A DNA stretch of 64,000 nucleotides from Dehalococcoidia bacterium (GCA_020432045.1 JAGQHB010000075.1:42579-106578); one strand, 5' to 3'. Shown: positions 17,700 through 26,321, counted from the first letter of the stretch. A program made the numbers and translations. Notes: generated by a model from the sequence alone, not told the origin.

Positions 17700-18704
17700 T
17701 CAGGCGGGCTCGGAAACCGCTGTGCCCTGCCCGCGAAGACGGCGGATGAACTTGCCAACGTCCCCGTTGTCCCACGCCACCAGCACCTGGCTTGCCACGC
17801 CAATCGAGCTGTACGTCCCCGCGACGATCCCGACGAGCAGCACCAGCAGGAAGTTCCTGATCGACTCGCCGCCTATCAGCAGCATCGCAAGCACCGTAAT
17901 CACGACGACCAGTGATGTATTGATCGATCGTGCAAGTGTCTCCGTCAGGCTCGCGTTCACCGCCTCTTCGAACGGTACGTACTGGTCGTGCTGCACCATC
18001 TCGCGCACTCGGTCGAACACAACGATCGTGTCGTGCACCGAGAAGCCGATAACGGTCAGGATCGCCGTGATGAACGCCGTGTCCACTTCGGTCCCACGGA
18101 ACTCTCCGAGGAATGCGAAGAGACCAAGGACGATGAACGCGTCATGCGTCAGTGCGATGACGGCTGCGACCCCGTAGCGGTAGGGTCGCCGCATCCGGCG
18201 GAAGGCAATCGAGATATAGATAAGGATCGCGATCGAGGCCGCAATTACAGCGAATGTTGCATTTCGTGCGATCTCGCTTGAAACGGTCTCCGAGATGGTC
18301 GAAAAATCGCGCCGAATGACGCCTGTGCACCCGTCCGCACTCGTCGTCCCGAACTTCGCACACAGCGCCTCCTGGATGTCGTCGATCTCGCCCCTCACCG
18401 GCACGGCTGGCCCCACGCTCCCGCCGGACGTTGGCGCGGGCCCGGCCAGCTCCGATGTGCGGATCAGGAATGCGTTGTCGCCAGCGGATTGGATGCGTGC
18501 CTCGCCGTGGCCCAGCGCGGAAAGTTCCGCTTTGAGGTCCGGTTGCGTTACGCCGCCGTTCGGAAACTCGAACGTAAAGGTGGTTCCCGAAGTGAACTCA
18601 ATGCCTGGTTTCAGGCCCCACAGAGCCAGGAATATAGCCGCAACGATGAAGAGGACCAGGGAGACAGAAAGGTAATACCAGCGCTTGCCGGCGAAATCGA
18701 ACAT
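17700..18704 (-). CDS. secF: Protein translocase subunit SecF
   Basis: 334-residue membrane protein that, with SecD, uses the proton gradient to help pull proteins through SecYEG. TM1 is at residues 10-30, followed by a periplasmic domain starting GIEFTSGTTFTF. Five membrane segments follow in the C-terminal half, with the SecF core VIGFSVHDTIVVFDRVREM. ATG 18704 overlaps the secD stop by one base, so translation is coupled. The order yajC-secD-secF is the standard one. Confidence 0.96.
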   Translation of the reverse strand: MFDFAGKRWYYLSVSLVLFIVAAIFLALWGLKPGIEFTSGTTFTFEFPNGGVTQPDLKAELSALGHGEARIQSAGDNAFLIRTSELAGPAPTSGGSVGPAVPVRGEIDDIQEALCAKFGTTSADGCTGVIRRDFSTISETVSSEIARNATFAVIAASIAILIYISIAFRRMRRPYRYGVAAVIALTHDAFIVLGLFAFLGEFRGTEVDTAFITAILTVIGFSVHDTIVVFDRVREMVQHDQYVPFEEAVNASLTETLARSINTSLVVVITVLAMLLIGGESIRNFLLVLLVGIVAGTYSSIGVASQVLVAWDNGDVGKFIRRLRGQGTAVSEPA

Positions 18705-20149
18705 CAGCGTCCACCCCCGGTTTCCGCGTGCCTTCTAACAGTCCTGGCCTTTTGCTCCTCTGCATTCCAGAGCCAGTGATTCCGTGCCCATGGCGTCCCA
18801 ACGATCATCTTGAGGAACGTCCGTGTCACGGTGATGGCGCTGAACATCGAAATGAGTACGCCAATCGCGAGCGTCAGTGCGAAGCCCTTCACCAGGTTCG
18901 CGCCGAACTGGTCGCCGAACCAGTACAGGATCAGACAGGTGATAAGCGTCGACGCATTCGAGTCCCGGATCGAGGTCCATGCGCGGCGGAACCCGATATC
19001 GATCGCCGCGTTCAGCGTGCGCCCCCGGCGCATCTCTTCCTTCATACGTTCGAAGATCAGGATGTTGGCGTCGACCGCCATGCCTACCGAAAGCACGAAC
19101 GCCGCGATACCCGAAAGCGTCAACGTGATTGGCCACATCTTGAAGACAGCCAGCGTGAGCGCCGTGTACACAGCCAGCGCCGCAGCCGCCAGCACCCCCG
19201 GCAGTCGGTAGTACAGGATCATGAACAGGGCGACGGCCAGCAGTCCGATCTCGCCGGCATGCACCGAATTAACAACGGAGTCTTCGCCCAGTGTCGCGCT
19301 CACTTCGTTGGCCTGGATGATCCGCATCGGCACAGGCAGCGCACCGCTGTTTAGCAGATCGCTCAAATTCTGCGCTTCCGTGAAGCTGAATCCCCCCGTG
19401 ATCTGTCCTCGGTCCGAGATGATGGAGTTCACGTTCGCGCTGGAGATGATCTGCCCGTCGATTGTCACCACGAGTAACCGTCGCGGGTCGCCGTCCGCAT
19501 ACCGTGTCGCGTTCGCTGTGATCTGTTCGAGGAGCTTGGACCCCAGGCTCGTCGTCTCGAAGTTCACACTGATCGCCGTCCCCTGCGTCGCAGGGAACGT
19601 ATTGTTCTTCAAATGCTGACCAGTCATCTCCACGCACCCGGGCGGCGGCGTCGCGCCCGAGGCCTGGGGCAGGCACAGGGTCTTCCCATCAGGTGAGCCA
19701 AGGGCCGGGACCAACTCCGAAGCGTCGTTGTAGACCTGGAACTCCAGCTGCGCCGTGCGGCCAACCTGCTCCTGCGCCGCCTGCAATGTCACTCCGGGGA
19801 TCTGGACGACAATCCGGTCGTCACCGGCAATTGTCACCTCCGATTCGCTCACGCCAAGGCTGTTGACCCGGCGCTCGATGACGCGCTTTGCACCGCCGAC
19901 CGCCTCTTTGATATCGCCGTCATAGCCTTCCGGCGGGTCGGCCTGCAAGGCGATATAGGCTCCGCCGCGCAGGTCCAGGCCGAGTCGCATCGTCTCTCGC
20001 TCGAAGCTGCCAATCTTGATGCCTCGCCCTTCTGGCCAGAAATCGCCGGGCAGGTAGCGGTGCGGCGTGTTGGGCCAGACGGCGACAATGGCAAACGCTG
20101 TCAGGGCAACGACGAAAGTAAACAGTCCGACGGTCGTCCTACTACGCAC
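18704..20149 (-). CDS. secD: Protein translocase subunit SecD
   Basis: 481 residues from the preferred start. Post-translocational motor subunit: TM1 near residues 8-27, then GLDLRGGAYIALQ, the P1 periplasmic domain and the C-terminal membrane half (SVGMAVDANILIFERMKEEMRRG). GTG 20149 overlaps the yajC stop by eight bases and has GAGGAGG upstream. An earlier in-frame ATG at 20212 would add 21 residues and overlap yajC by 71 bp, so I prefer the GTG. It is co-transcribed with yajC and secF. Confidence 0.95.
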   Translation of the reverse strand: MRSRTTVGLFTFVVALTAFAIVAVWPNTPHRYLPGDFWPEGRGIKIGSFERETMRLGLDLRGGAYIALQADPPEGYDGDIKEAVGGAKRVIERRVNSLGVSESEVTIAGDDRIVVQIPGVTLQAAQEQVGRTAQLEFQVYNDASELVPALGSPDGKTLCLPQASGATPPPGCVEMTGQHLKNNTFPATQGTAISVNFETTSLGSKLLEQITANATRYADGDPRRLLVVTIDGQIISSANVNSIISDRGQITGGFSFTEAQNLSDLLNSGALPVPMRIIQANEVSATLGEDSVVNSVHAGEIGLLAVALFMILYYRLPGVLAAAALAVYTALTLAVFKMWPITLTLSGIAAFVLSVGMAVDANILIFERMKEEMRRGRTLNAAIDIGFRRAWTSIRDSNASTLITCLILYWFGDQFGANLVKGFALTLAIGVLISMFSAITVTRTFLKMIVGTPWARNHWLWNAEEQKARTVRRHAETGGGR

Positions 20150-20489
20150 TCTGGCGAGTGGCCTCCTCAGGATTGGCGCCCGCTGGCCCGGGCCGGTCTT
20201 CCAGGTCCTCAAGCGTCGTCAGACGCCGCTGAATCGCATCGCTCACCGCTCGCACCCGTACGCCTGGGCTCAACTCGAGGATGACTTCCGTTGGCGCATC
20301 GGGCGACTGCACGATGTCCATCACTTCCCCGATGAGGCCCCCCGTTGTCACGATCTCATCGCCGATTCGCAGCGCCCGTACAGCATCTCGCTGCGATCGC
20401 TGCTGTTTCAACACCGGCCGCAACAGGATGAAGTAGAACGCCGCCACCGCCGCGACGGTGTAAAAGATGACGCTCCACATGACTGCCAT
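20142..20489 (-). CDS. yajC: Preprotein translocase subunit YajC
   Basis: 115-residue single-pass membrane accessory of SecDF. One TM (residues 5-23, WSVIFYTVAAVAAFYFILL) precedes RPVLKQQRSQRDAVRALRIGD and the conserved EIVTTGGLIGEV. ATG 20489 (MAVMW) is chosen over an upstream in-frame ATG that lies inside the neighbouring gene. The C-terminus is charged and Pro/Ala-rich, as is common in this family. Confidence 0.93.
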   Translation of the reverse strand: MAVMWSVIFYTVAAVAAFYFILLRPVLKQQRSQRDAVRALRIGDEIVTTGGLIGEVMDIVQSPDAPTEVILELSPGVRVRAVSDAIQRRLTTLEDLEDRPGPAGANPEEATRQSA

Positions 20490-20508
20490 CGGGGACTCCT
20501 GGTACCGC

Positions 20509-21402
20509 TCAACCGCTGGAGGCGGTCTCGTCTCGCATTCTCGCGAGGGTGGCTTGAGCGAGAGCCAACGCATCTGCCCGCTCCCGGATCGAGCCGTTGA
20601 GCTGGGCGTCGCGAACCGATGTTAGGACTGCCCCTAACAAGCGTCCACCGGGCAGGTCAAGGTCGTGCATCAGGTCTTCGCCCGTAATCAAAGGCGGCTC
20701 GCCCGGCTCGGTTACTGCCCACGCCCGTGCCAGGACGTAGCTCGCGAAGCCGCAATGCCTCCGAAAGTGCTCTCGTGTGTAATTCGGCCCCCGTGTCGCC
20801 CATCCGTCGGCCATCTGCACCAGTAAGAGCGCGAGGACATGCCCATCCAAGTCCGTCACAAACCGCCGGATCGCACGGTCGGTGGGAGGCCAGTTTCTGA
20901 TCAGCTCGCCCGGCCGGAGGTGGTACCTCACCATCCGCCGCACGAAGTCCGTCGCCACTTCGCCGAACCCGAGCTCCGGTAGCCGCTCTGCCACCATCTC
21001 GCCGCCGCGCGGTCCATGCCGTGGGAAGCGCAGGCGCCCTTCCACAATCGTCGCCGTCTCCGGCTTGGCAATGTCATGGACCAACGCCGATAGCCGCAGC
21101 AGCTGGCGCAGCGGCACGCCGCCGACATCGCCTTGCAGCGTCTCATCGAGGTCCAGCCAACTGATTTCTGCCCGGAGCAACCTGCCGGTGTCACCATTGC
21201 CGATGAGGTCGTCCATCGCCCGCACCGCTGCCAGGCAGTGATCGAGCACCGTGTAGTGGTGCAACTCGGGCTGTTTGAAGCCGCGCCCATCTTCCAGCGC
21301 TGGAAACCAGGCAGTCAGGATCCCCCGATCGTCCAGCGTACGCAGCGCCTCACCACTTTGCGGGTCGGAGAGCGCTTCGCGGAGCTCCGCGGGCATCGTC
21401 AT
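20509..21402 (-). CDS. HD-domain protein resembling the C-terminal half of CCA tRNA nucleotidyltransferase
   Basis: 297 residues. It opens with REALSDPQSGEALRTLDDRGILTAWFPALE, the neck/body region of bacterial CCA-adding/poly(A) polymerase-like enzymes. An HD domain follows (HHYTVLDH, then LRLSALVHDIAKPET), and then ITGEDLMHDLDLPGGRLLGAVL, the conserved tail motif. The nucleotidyltransferase head (G-G-x-R-D and D-x-D) is absent, so it cannot add nucleotides itself. It probably acts as a phosphohydrolase or RNA-binding remnant. It is placed between xerD-like (4 bp upstream) and yajC. Confidence 0.75.
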   Translation of the reverse strand: MTMPAELREALSDPQSGEALRTLDDRGILTAWFPALEDGRGFKQPELHHYTVLDHCLAAVRAMDDLIGNGDTGRLLRAEISWLDLDETLQGDVGGVPLRQLLRLSALVHDIAKPETATIVEGRLRFPRHGPRGGEMVAERLPELGFGEVATDFVRRMVRYHLRPGELIRNWPPTDRAIRRFVTDLDGHVLALLLVQMADGWATRGPNYTREHFRRHCGFASYVLARAWAVTEPGEPPLITGEDLMHDLDLPGGRLLGAVLTSVRDAQLNGSIRERADALALAQATLARMRDETASSG

Positions 21403-21405
21403 GCC

Positions 21406-22341
21406 CTACGCCCGCGGATGAGCTTTGTCGTATTCCACCCGCTTCTGCTGGTCCGTGAGCTGCGTGTAGACCTGTGTCGTCGAGATGCTCGCGTGGCCAA
21501 GTGCGTCCTGCACGTATCGCAACGGCATCCCGCCCGAAAGCATGTGCGTCGCATACGTGTGGCGCAGCGTATGTGGCGTGATATCCACACCCAGTCCGGC
21601 CATCTGCGCATAGTTCTTCAGGATCAACCAGAACCCCTGCCGTGTTAGCCGTTCGCCGCGCCGGTTCACGAAGAGCGGGTAGCGGTGCCTGCCGTCCTTG
21701 TTCCGCTCCACACGGTCCTTCGCCATCCGGCGGCGCACCTTGAACATGTACTGCCGCAGTTCGTCCGCCGAGCGCTGTGGGATCGGCAGCACACGCTCCC
21801 GGTCACCCTTTCCCTGGCAGCGCACCGTGACAGGATCGCTTTCAAGAGAAACATCGCTTGTGTCGAGTTGTACCAGCTCGGTCACTCGCAGCCCCGTCGC
21901 GTACATCAGTTCCAGCATCGCCTTGTCGCGCTGCGACTCAGGCGTGTTCTTCCGCGCCGGCTGCTCTAACAACTCGTCCACCTGCTGAACGGTGAGGGCT
22001 CGCGGGAGCGACTTCCCCACCTGCGGCGACTTCAATCGTTCTGTTGGGTCCGCTTCCGTCTGCCCCTCCGCCACGAGGAACCCGAAGAACGATTTCACCG
22101 CGGCTACCTTCCGGGCCACCGTGGAGTCCTTGTATTCGCGCGCACGCAGGGATTCGACGAAGGCCACCACGCTGTCCGGCGTCACGTGCTTCCACCAGTC
22201 CATCGGGTCCGCCTGGCCAGTGAACTGCTGGAACTGAGCGAGGTCGTTCTTGTATGCCAATATGGTGTTTTGTGATGCATTCTTCTCGACTGTGAGGAAG
22301 TCAAGGAATTGCAAGACGGGACCTTCGTTCACATCGCTCAC
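21406..22341 (-). CDS. xerD: Xer-type tyrosine recombinase
   Basis: 311-residue site-specific recombinase of the XerC/XerD type. An N-terminal SAM-like core-binding domain (VLQFLDFLTVEKNASQNTILAYKNDL) is followed by the catalytic domain. The full set of catalytic residues is visible: Arg in ATGLRVTEL, His and Arg in HTLRHTYAT, His in LGHAS, and the Tyr nucleophile in TQVYTQL. It likely resolves chromosome dimers at dif. Integron or phage integrases share these motifs, but gene length and housekeeping context favour Xer. A TATGAT -10 sequence lies 54 bp upstream. Confidence 0.85.
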   Translation of the reverse strand: MSDVNEGPVLQFLDFLTVEKNASQNTILAYKNDLAQFQQFTGQADPMDWWKHVTPDSVVAFVESLRAREYKDSTVARKVAAVKSFFGFLVAEGQTEADPTERLKSPQVGKSLPRALTVQQVDELLEQPARKNTPESQRDKAMLELMYATGLRVTELVQLDTSDVSLESDPVTVRCQGKGDRERVLPIPQRSADELRQYMFKVRRRMAKDRVERNKDGRHRYPLFVNRRGERLTRQGFWLILKNYAQMAGLGVDITPHTLRHTYATHMLSGGMPLRYVQDALGHASISTTQVYTQLTDQQKRVEYDKAHPRA

Positions 22342-22937
22342 GTGCCGTTCCTCGGTTCGGAGTAGCGCTCGCTGCCCGGCGGACGTCGGCCGGTATCATA
22401 GGCGCGGCCGGATTCGGGTGTCCACGTACGCTCCGTGAAGATTCGCTCGCCAGGCCCATCTGCGCAACATAAGCCAATTGCTTATCCGCTTTCGTCGAAT
22501 CCTGCCCCCTTTCACCCCTTGTCAAGTCCAGTTGTATACGAGAACGATATCCAGCCAGTGTGTGAAGTCCACCTTGTGCCGCCCATCGTCACCCTCCGGC
22601 CGATGCGATCCCGGTGAGAAAACGGCACGGATCCGGGTAGACAACCCTCCCATTTCCGCGCAGCAGTCCCGATGCTGCACTGCCTGCTTCACACATCTAG
22701 CACCCAACTAGAGCCTCGACCGGAATGACACTGAGATATGGCCAGACACTGGGCTGATCGCCGTATCACTACCGTTGCCGGCCTGCCCATTGATCTTGCC
22801 GTCCCTCAGGCGTCCGGGCTTTCCCTCAAGGGCGCGTGTTACGTCTTCGTATCTTCTCGGCTAATCCACGGCGCCGGCGTGGGAACTCCGCCTTGCTCGG
22901 CTTGTCGGTGTATCCCGCGTGGGTGCCTTCGCCCGCG
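22342..22937 (+). other. 596-bp gene-free region
   Basis: No convincing gene on either strand; the short open frames have no recognisable product. It contains a probable xerD promoter -10 (TATGAT on the minus strand, 22395-22400) and two inverted repeats, ATAAGC/GCTTAT (22469-22485) and TCTAG/CTAGA (22696-22712). A minus-strand TTGACA (near 22520) precedes GGGGGCAGGATTCGACG, which looks like the 5' end of a tmRNA but lacks the rest. It sits between the ends of the xerD-side and imuB-side minus-strand units. Confidence 0.5.
22395..22400 (-). promoter_or_regulatory. Candidate -10 element for the xerD-like gene
   Basis: TATGAT on the minus strand, 54 bp before ATG 22341, matching the bacterial -10 consensus at four of six positions including the key first and last bases. 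No good -35 is seen. Confidence 0.35.
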
Positions 22938-23237
22938 TCAGCTTGCCCGGTGAGCCTGCCCTCGTTCCCTGGCGGGCTCATACGGCTGTGTGAACCAGCT
23001 GTCCCTGAGCAGGTCCCGGTACAGCGTTAGCCGCCGGCCAGAGTCCAGCTCAACCACGAAGTAGCGGCGCGAAACTTCCTCTCGCCACCACTCATCATCG
23101 ATCCGCCACGTGTCGTGTATTGCGCGGACTCGCTGGTAGACGCCTCGCCAGAGCAACGCCCGCGGCGCCCCCCGGCCGGTCGCCTCCACCGCCGCCGGGG
23201 CCGGTGTGTTGAGTGGCCGCACCACGTCGCTGCTCAT
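22938..23237 (-). CDS. DUF6504 family small protein, partner of ImuB-like polymerase
   Basis: 99 residues. The core (VRAIHDTWRIDDEWW, then SRRYFVVELDSGRRLTLYRDL) is the signature of a small protein family found next to imuB/dnaE2 mutagenesis genes. Its ATG overlaps the imuB stop (ATGA), so it is translationally coupled and shares the upstream SOS box. The function is unknown; by position, a role in error-prone repair is likely. Confidence 0.75.
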   Translation of the reverse strand: MSSDVVRPLNTPAPAAVEATGRGAPRALLWRGVYQRVRAIHDTWRIDDEWWREEVSRRYFVVELDSGRRLTLYRDLLRDSWFTQPYEPARERGQAHRAS

Positions 23238-24466
23238 CCGGCAAACGCTACCAATCCCAGCTGCCGCTCAGGCAAACGCGACCACGGCTGAACATCGACG
23301 ATCCGGAAGACCTGCGTGCTGCCGGTGCGCGTGTGGAGCTGTTCAATCGATTCTGTCAGCTCCTTCCAGCGCCGTGGCCCCACCTGCCAGAGGTTTGCCT
23401 GGTGGCCGTACTCGCTGCAGAGCCCCGAAAGCGTGACACCGATTGAAATTGCCGCAGAAGGCAGCCGTAGCCGCTCGATCTTTCCCTTGATCGTGAACAG
23501 CATTCGCCCCGCATCGGCAGTCGGCTCGCGGAACACCGTCCGGCGGGTCAGTTCCTCGCCGCTCTCCAGCCCCACACGCCAGTCCATGCGCCGGATCGAG
23601 CGCCCCTTCGCCTCTTTCCCTTCCAGCGCCCGCTGGATGAGCGTATGCGTCCCTACGACTAATGGTTCGCTGAGTGCTGTTGGCCCTGGCAGGTCGGTGT
23701 CTTCCACCAGTACCACCGTCTCGATTCCTGGGACGATGCGCCCATCGTCCTGGCCACGAGCCAGTTCCCAGGCACGTGCCCCTTCACGTCCAAACTGCGC
23801 CTGTACTGCCGAAAGCGGCAGTGCTGCGACCTGTCCGAGCCGTTCCAGTCCAAACAGGCGTAGCCGCTGATGCATCGCCGCTCCGGCAGGCAACACCTCC
23901 ACGGGCAGCCTTGCCAGGAATGCTGCAGTCTTCCCTGCTTCAATCAGGATCGGCCCCCGGGCGTTTTGGCCGTTTGCTCTCGCCTGCTCTGCCAACAGCC
24001 GCGTGAAGTTTGCAGCGTGCGCCGCAAATACCGTTTCGGCGGCAGACAGTGCCACCGGCAGCCCGCTCGAATCCCCTGCGGCAGTCCACAGGTCGCTCAG
24101 CCAGGCATCGACGCTCATCCGGGCCAGGGCCGCGAGTCCCCGGATTTCAAAGTGCACATGGCCGGGCGCCACTGCCTCTACAAGCGGGCTATACAGCTTG
24201 CAAAGCTCGACCATCTGCGTGGCCGCCGCCGCGATATCTCCCTGCCGGTTCGGCAGAAAGACTGCTTCCGGGCAGAGTGCCAGCGCCCGCCGCAAGGTCG
24301 TCCCGATGCTCACCCCGGCGGCCGTGGCCTCCTCCGAACATGCCGTCACCGCGCTGTGCTCTTCCGGCGAGCCTCCAATGATGATCGACCGCTTTGCCAG
24401 CCGCGGGTCATCGCGACGCGCGAGCACCACGGCAAAGTTCGGGACCAGGAGGCAGGCCACGTTCAT
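23234..24466 (-). CDS. imuB: ImuB-like inactive Y-family DNA polymerase
   Basis: 410 residues with Y-family polymerase layout: palm/finger start NVACLLVPNFAVVLARRDDP, CSEEATAAGVSIGTTLRRA, and a helix-hairpin-helix-like segment RLFGLERLGQVAALPLSAV. The catalytic carboxylates of active Y polymerases are missing: the first Asp is replaced in ACLLVPNF, and the usual S-[IV]-D-E reads VAPGHVHFE. This is the hallmark of ImuB, a scaffold for the ImuA-ImuB-DnaE2 mutasome. It starts 8 bp after a -10 sequence flanked by a LexA box. imuA and dnaE2 are not in the window. Confidence 0.85.
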   Translation of the reverse strand: MNVACLLVPNFAVVLARRDDPRLAKRSIIIGGSPEEHSAVTACSEEATAAGVSIGTTLRRALALCPEAVFLPNRQGDIAAAATQMVELCKLYSPLVEAVAPGHVHFEIRGLAALARMSVDAWLSDLWTAAGDSSGLPVALSAAETVFAAHAANFTRLLAEQARANGQNARGPILIEAGKTAAFLARLPVEVLPAGAAMHQRLRLFGLERLGQVAALPLSAVQAQFGREGARAWELARGQDDGRIVPGIETVVLVEDTDLPGPTALSEPLVVGTHTLIQRALEGKEAKGRSIRRMDWRVGLESGEELTRRTVFREPTADAGRMLFTIKGKIERLRLPSAAISIGVTLSGLCSEYGHQANLWQVGPRRWKELTESIEQLHTRTGSTQVFRIVDVQPWSRLPERQLGLVAFAG

Positions 24467-24474
24467 GGTCTATA

Positions 24475-24492
24475 AGAATAGAACAAACGTTC
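24475..24492 (-). promoter_or_regulatory. LexA (SOS) box and -10 element of imuB
   Basis: GAACGTTTGTTC on the minus strand (24481-24492) is a perfect match to the GAACnnnnGTTC LexA box of Gram-positive-type SOS systems. It abuts TATTCT (24475-24480), a -10 element whose transcription start would fall on ATG 24466. LexA binding here would block the promoter. Confidence 0.8.
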
Positions 24493-24519
24493 TCGGTCGC
24501 GGAGGCAAACGTGACGCTC

Positions 24520-25311
24520 TTAACCTCGCCGGTGCGCCACCCAGATCTGCTCTCGTCCATAGGCAGGTGGGGCGCCTTCGTAGTCCGAGTACTCTGCTTC
24601 CACATCGAATCCGCTCAGCTCCAGCAAGTACCGCATCTCGTACCGGTAGATCCAGCGCATGGGCAGGTTCTCCCACTCCTCCCGCAACACCCGTCCCCCC
24701 GCGCCCATCTCCCGGAACCGCCAGCGCTCTACGAACGTCTGCGTGAGTGGGTCGTTTTCTCGCTCCATCGCGTCCACCACCACATCGTTTCCCGTCACCG
24801 GGTGCCGGACAGGCTCGCCGATCCGCATGCTCGTCCGTGCCGCGACTCCTCCCGGCACCAGGTACTCCAGCAAGGGGTCGAATAGCGGGACGATGAACCG
24901 CCCTCCTCCCTCCAGGTGCCGGTACACGGCCCCCAGGCAGTCGCGCTCTTCCTCCACAGTCAGCAGCATCTGGAACGACCGGAAGGGGCAGATGACGAGC
25001 GGGAAACGCTGACCGAGGTCGAACGCGGTCATATCCCGGGAGATGAACTGCGCCCGCTCCGAAGCAGCCGCGCCGGCCGCTTGCCGTTTCGATTCGGCCA
25101 CGCGCAACATCTCCGGGCTCCGGTCCAGCCCTGTGATGTGTACGCCCGCCGCTGCGATCGCCCAGCTGATCCGCCCCGTCCCGCATGCAAGTTCCAACAC
25201 TGGCCCACCGCTCCCCAGGGCCTGCTGCACAAAGAAATCTACGTCACCCGGATTCGCTCGAAGATCATACGTCTCGATGTTCAGCCCCGGCCGCTTATAA
25301 AACGTCGGCAC
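24520..25311 (-). CDS. Class I SAM-dependent methyltransferase
   Basis: 263-residue Rossmann-fold methyltransferase. The SAM motif I is VLELACGTGRISWAIA (residues 38-53), followed by ITGLDRSPEMLRVAE, where the Asp binds the SAM ribose. Downstream, the motif IV-like stretch DLGQRFPLVICPFRSFQML matches the small-molecule methyltransferase group. The acceptor substrate is unknown. It ends four bases after yqhQ in the same direction and may belong to that unit; imuB downstream has its own SOS promoter. Confidence 0.85.
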   Translation of the reverse strand: MPTFYKRPGLNIETYDLRANPGDVDFFVQQALGSGGPVLELACGTGRISWAIAAAGVHITGLDRSPEMLRVAESKRQAAGAAASERAQFISRDMTAFDLGQRFPLVICPFRSFQMLLTVEEERDCLGAVYRHLEGGGRFIVPLFDPLLEYLVPGGVAARTSMRIGEPVRHPVTGNDVVVDAMERENDPLTQTFVERWRFREMGAGGRVLREEWENLPMRWIYRYEMRYLLELSGFDVEAEYSDYEGAPPAYGREQIWVAHRRG

Positions 25312-25315
25312 GCGG

Positions 25316-26263
25316 CTACACCCTGACGGAGCCAGTCGCCGCCTTCAGGCCGCTCACTTCAAGCACCGCTTCGAACGACGCGATCGCCACGTCAATCTGC
25401 GCGTCATCCGGGCGCTTCGTCGTTAGCTTCTGCAGCAGGATGTTTGGGACGAACATCGCCCGGACTGCAGCGTTGTCCCGGAAGCGCGCACCGAGCCGCA
25501 GGATCTCGTAGGCGACGGCTGCGATCGGTGGCACCAGTACAACCCGGGAAAGCACCCGCACAAGCAGCCCTTCATCAACGAACACGTCGAAAAGGAAGAA
25601 GGTCACCAGTGCCACCATGATCACGACCAGCAGGAAACTCGTACCGCAGCGCTGGTGCTCCTTTGGGTAATCGCGGACGTCCGCCGGAGTCAGTGTTCGT
25701 CCGTTCTCATACGCGTGGATGGTCATGTGTTCAGCACCGTGGTACTGGAACACCCGCCGGATGTCCGGCATCAGTCCGATGAGCCAGATGTAGAGGATGA
25801 AGAACGCCAGCCGGATCACTGTCTCCACACCCACAACCGCCACTCGCGGCCAATCGAGCCGCTCCAACAGGTGGGCCAGCAGGATTGGCCCGGCGAAAAA
25901 CACGCCAACAACAAACACCAGCGCCAACGCCATGCTTCCCCAGAACACGCGCTCCGGGAACTCGACCGGCTTGCCGTCGTCAGTCTCTTCTTCAAATGCA
26001 ATCTTGGACGAAAATGAAAGCGCCCGCGTCCCGAGTGCCAACGTCTCCCAGAGCACGAGCACTCCGCGAATCAGCGGGATACTTCGCAGCCGGCCCGTGT
26101 AGAGCGAACTGAGCGCCTCTGCATGGACCACGATGTGGCCCTTCGGGTGCCGTACCGCGACCGCCATATGCCTCGGTCCGCGAATCATCACGCCTTCCAT
26201 TACGGCCTGGCCGCCGTAGTAGACGTTTGCAACGTTTCCAGGATCGTTTAAATCTTCGGGCAT
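25316..26263 (-). CDS. yqhQ: DUF1385 (YqhQ-type) membrane protein
   Basis: 315 residues. The N-terminus NVYYGGQAVMEGVMIRGPRHMAVAVR is the DUF1385 signature. Membrane segments follow near residues 100-200 and 230-260, and the conserved FQYHGAEHMTIHAYENG motif, whose His/Glu residues suggest metal binding. The function is not established. ATG 26263 is the likely start even though it lies right behind the rpmE terminator; longer open-frame starts would run through rpmE. Proximity to rpmE/rpmA/rplU is common in related genomes. Confidence 0.82.
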   Translation of the reverse strand: MPEDLNDPGNVANVYYGGQAVMEGVMIRGPRHMAVAVRHPKGHIVVHAEALSSLYTGRLRSIPLIRGVLVLWETLALGTRALSFSSKIAFEEETDDGKPVEFPERVFWGSMALALVFVVGVFFAGPILLAHLLERLDWPRVAVVGVETVIRLAFFILYIWLIGLMPDIRRVFQYHGAEHMTIHAYENGRTLTPADVRDYPKEHQRCGTSFLLVVIMVALVTFFLFDVFVDEGLLVRVLSRVVLVPPIAAVAYEILRLGARFRDNAAVRAMFVPNILLQKLTTKRPDDAQIDVAIASFEAVLEVSGLKAATGSVRV

Positions 26264-26266
26264 AGC

Positions 26267-26293
26267 AAAAGGGGCGCCCAATGGACGCCCCTT
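26267..26293 (-). terminator. Intrinsic terminator after rpmE
   Basis: On the minus strand, an 8-bp stem AAGGGGCG/CGCCCCTT (26286-26293 with 26269-26276, nine-base loop) is followed by TTTT. The yqhQ start codon begins only three bases beyond the U-run, so yqhQ depends on read-through or on a start inside this region. Confidence 0.75.
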
Positions 26294-26321
26294 GTATTCT
26301 GAGACCTTGTGCCGCCTGCGG

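Noticed and set aside
22160..22515. tmRNA on the minus strand, because GGGGGCAGGATTCGACG resembles a tmRNA 5' end
   Set aside because: A ~350-nt tmRNA would run into the conserved xerD coding region. No tag ORF resume codon with an LAA ending and no TTCGATTC...CCA 3' end is present; the distance from 5' G-run to GGATTCGACG is also off.
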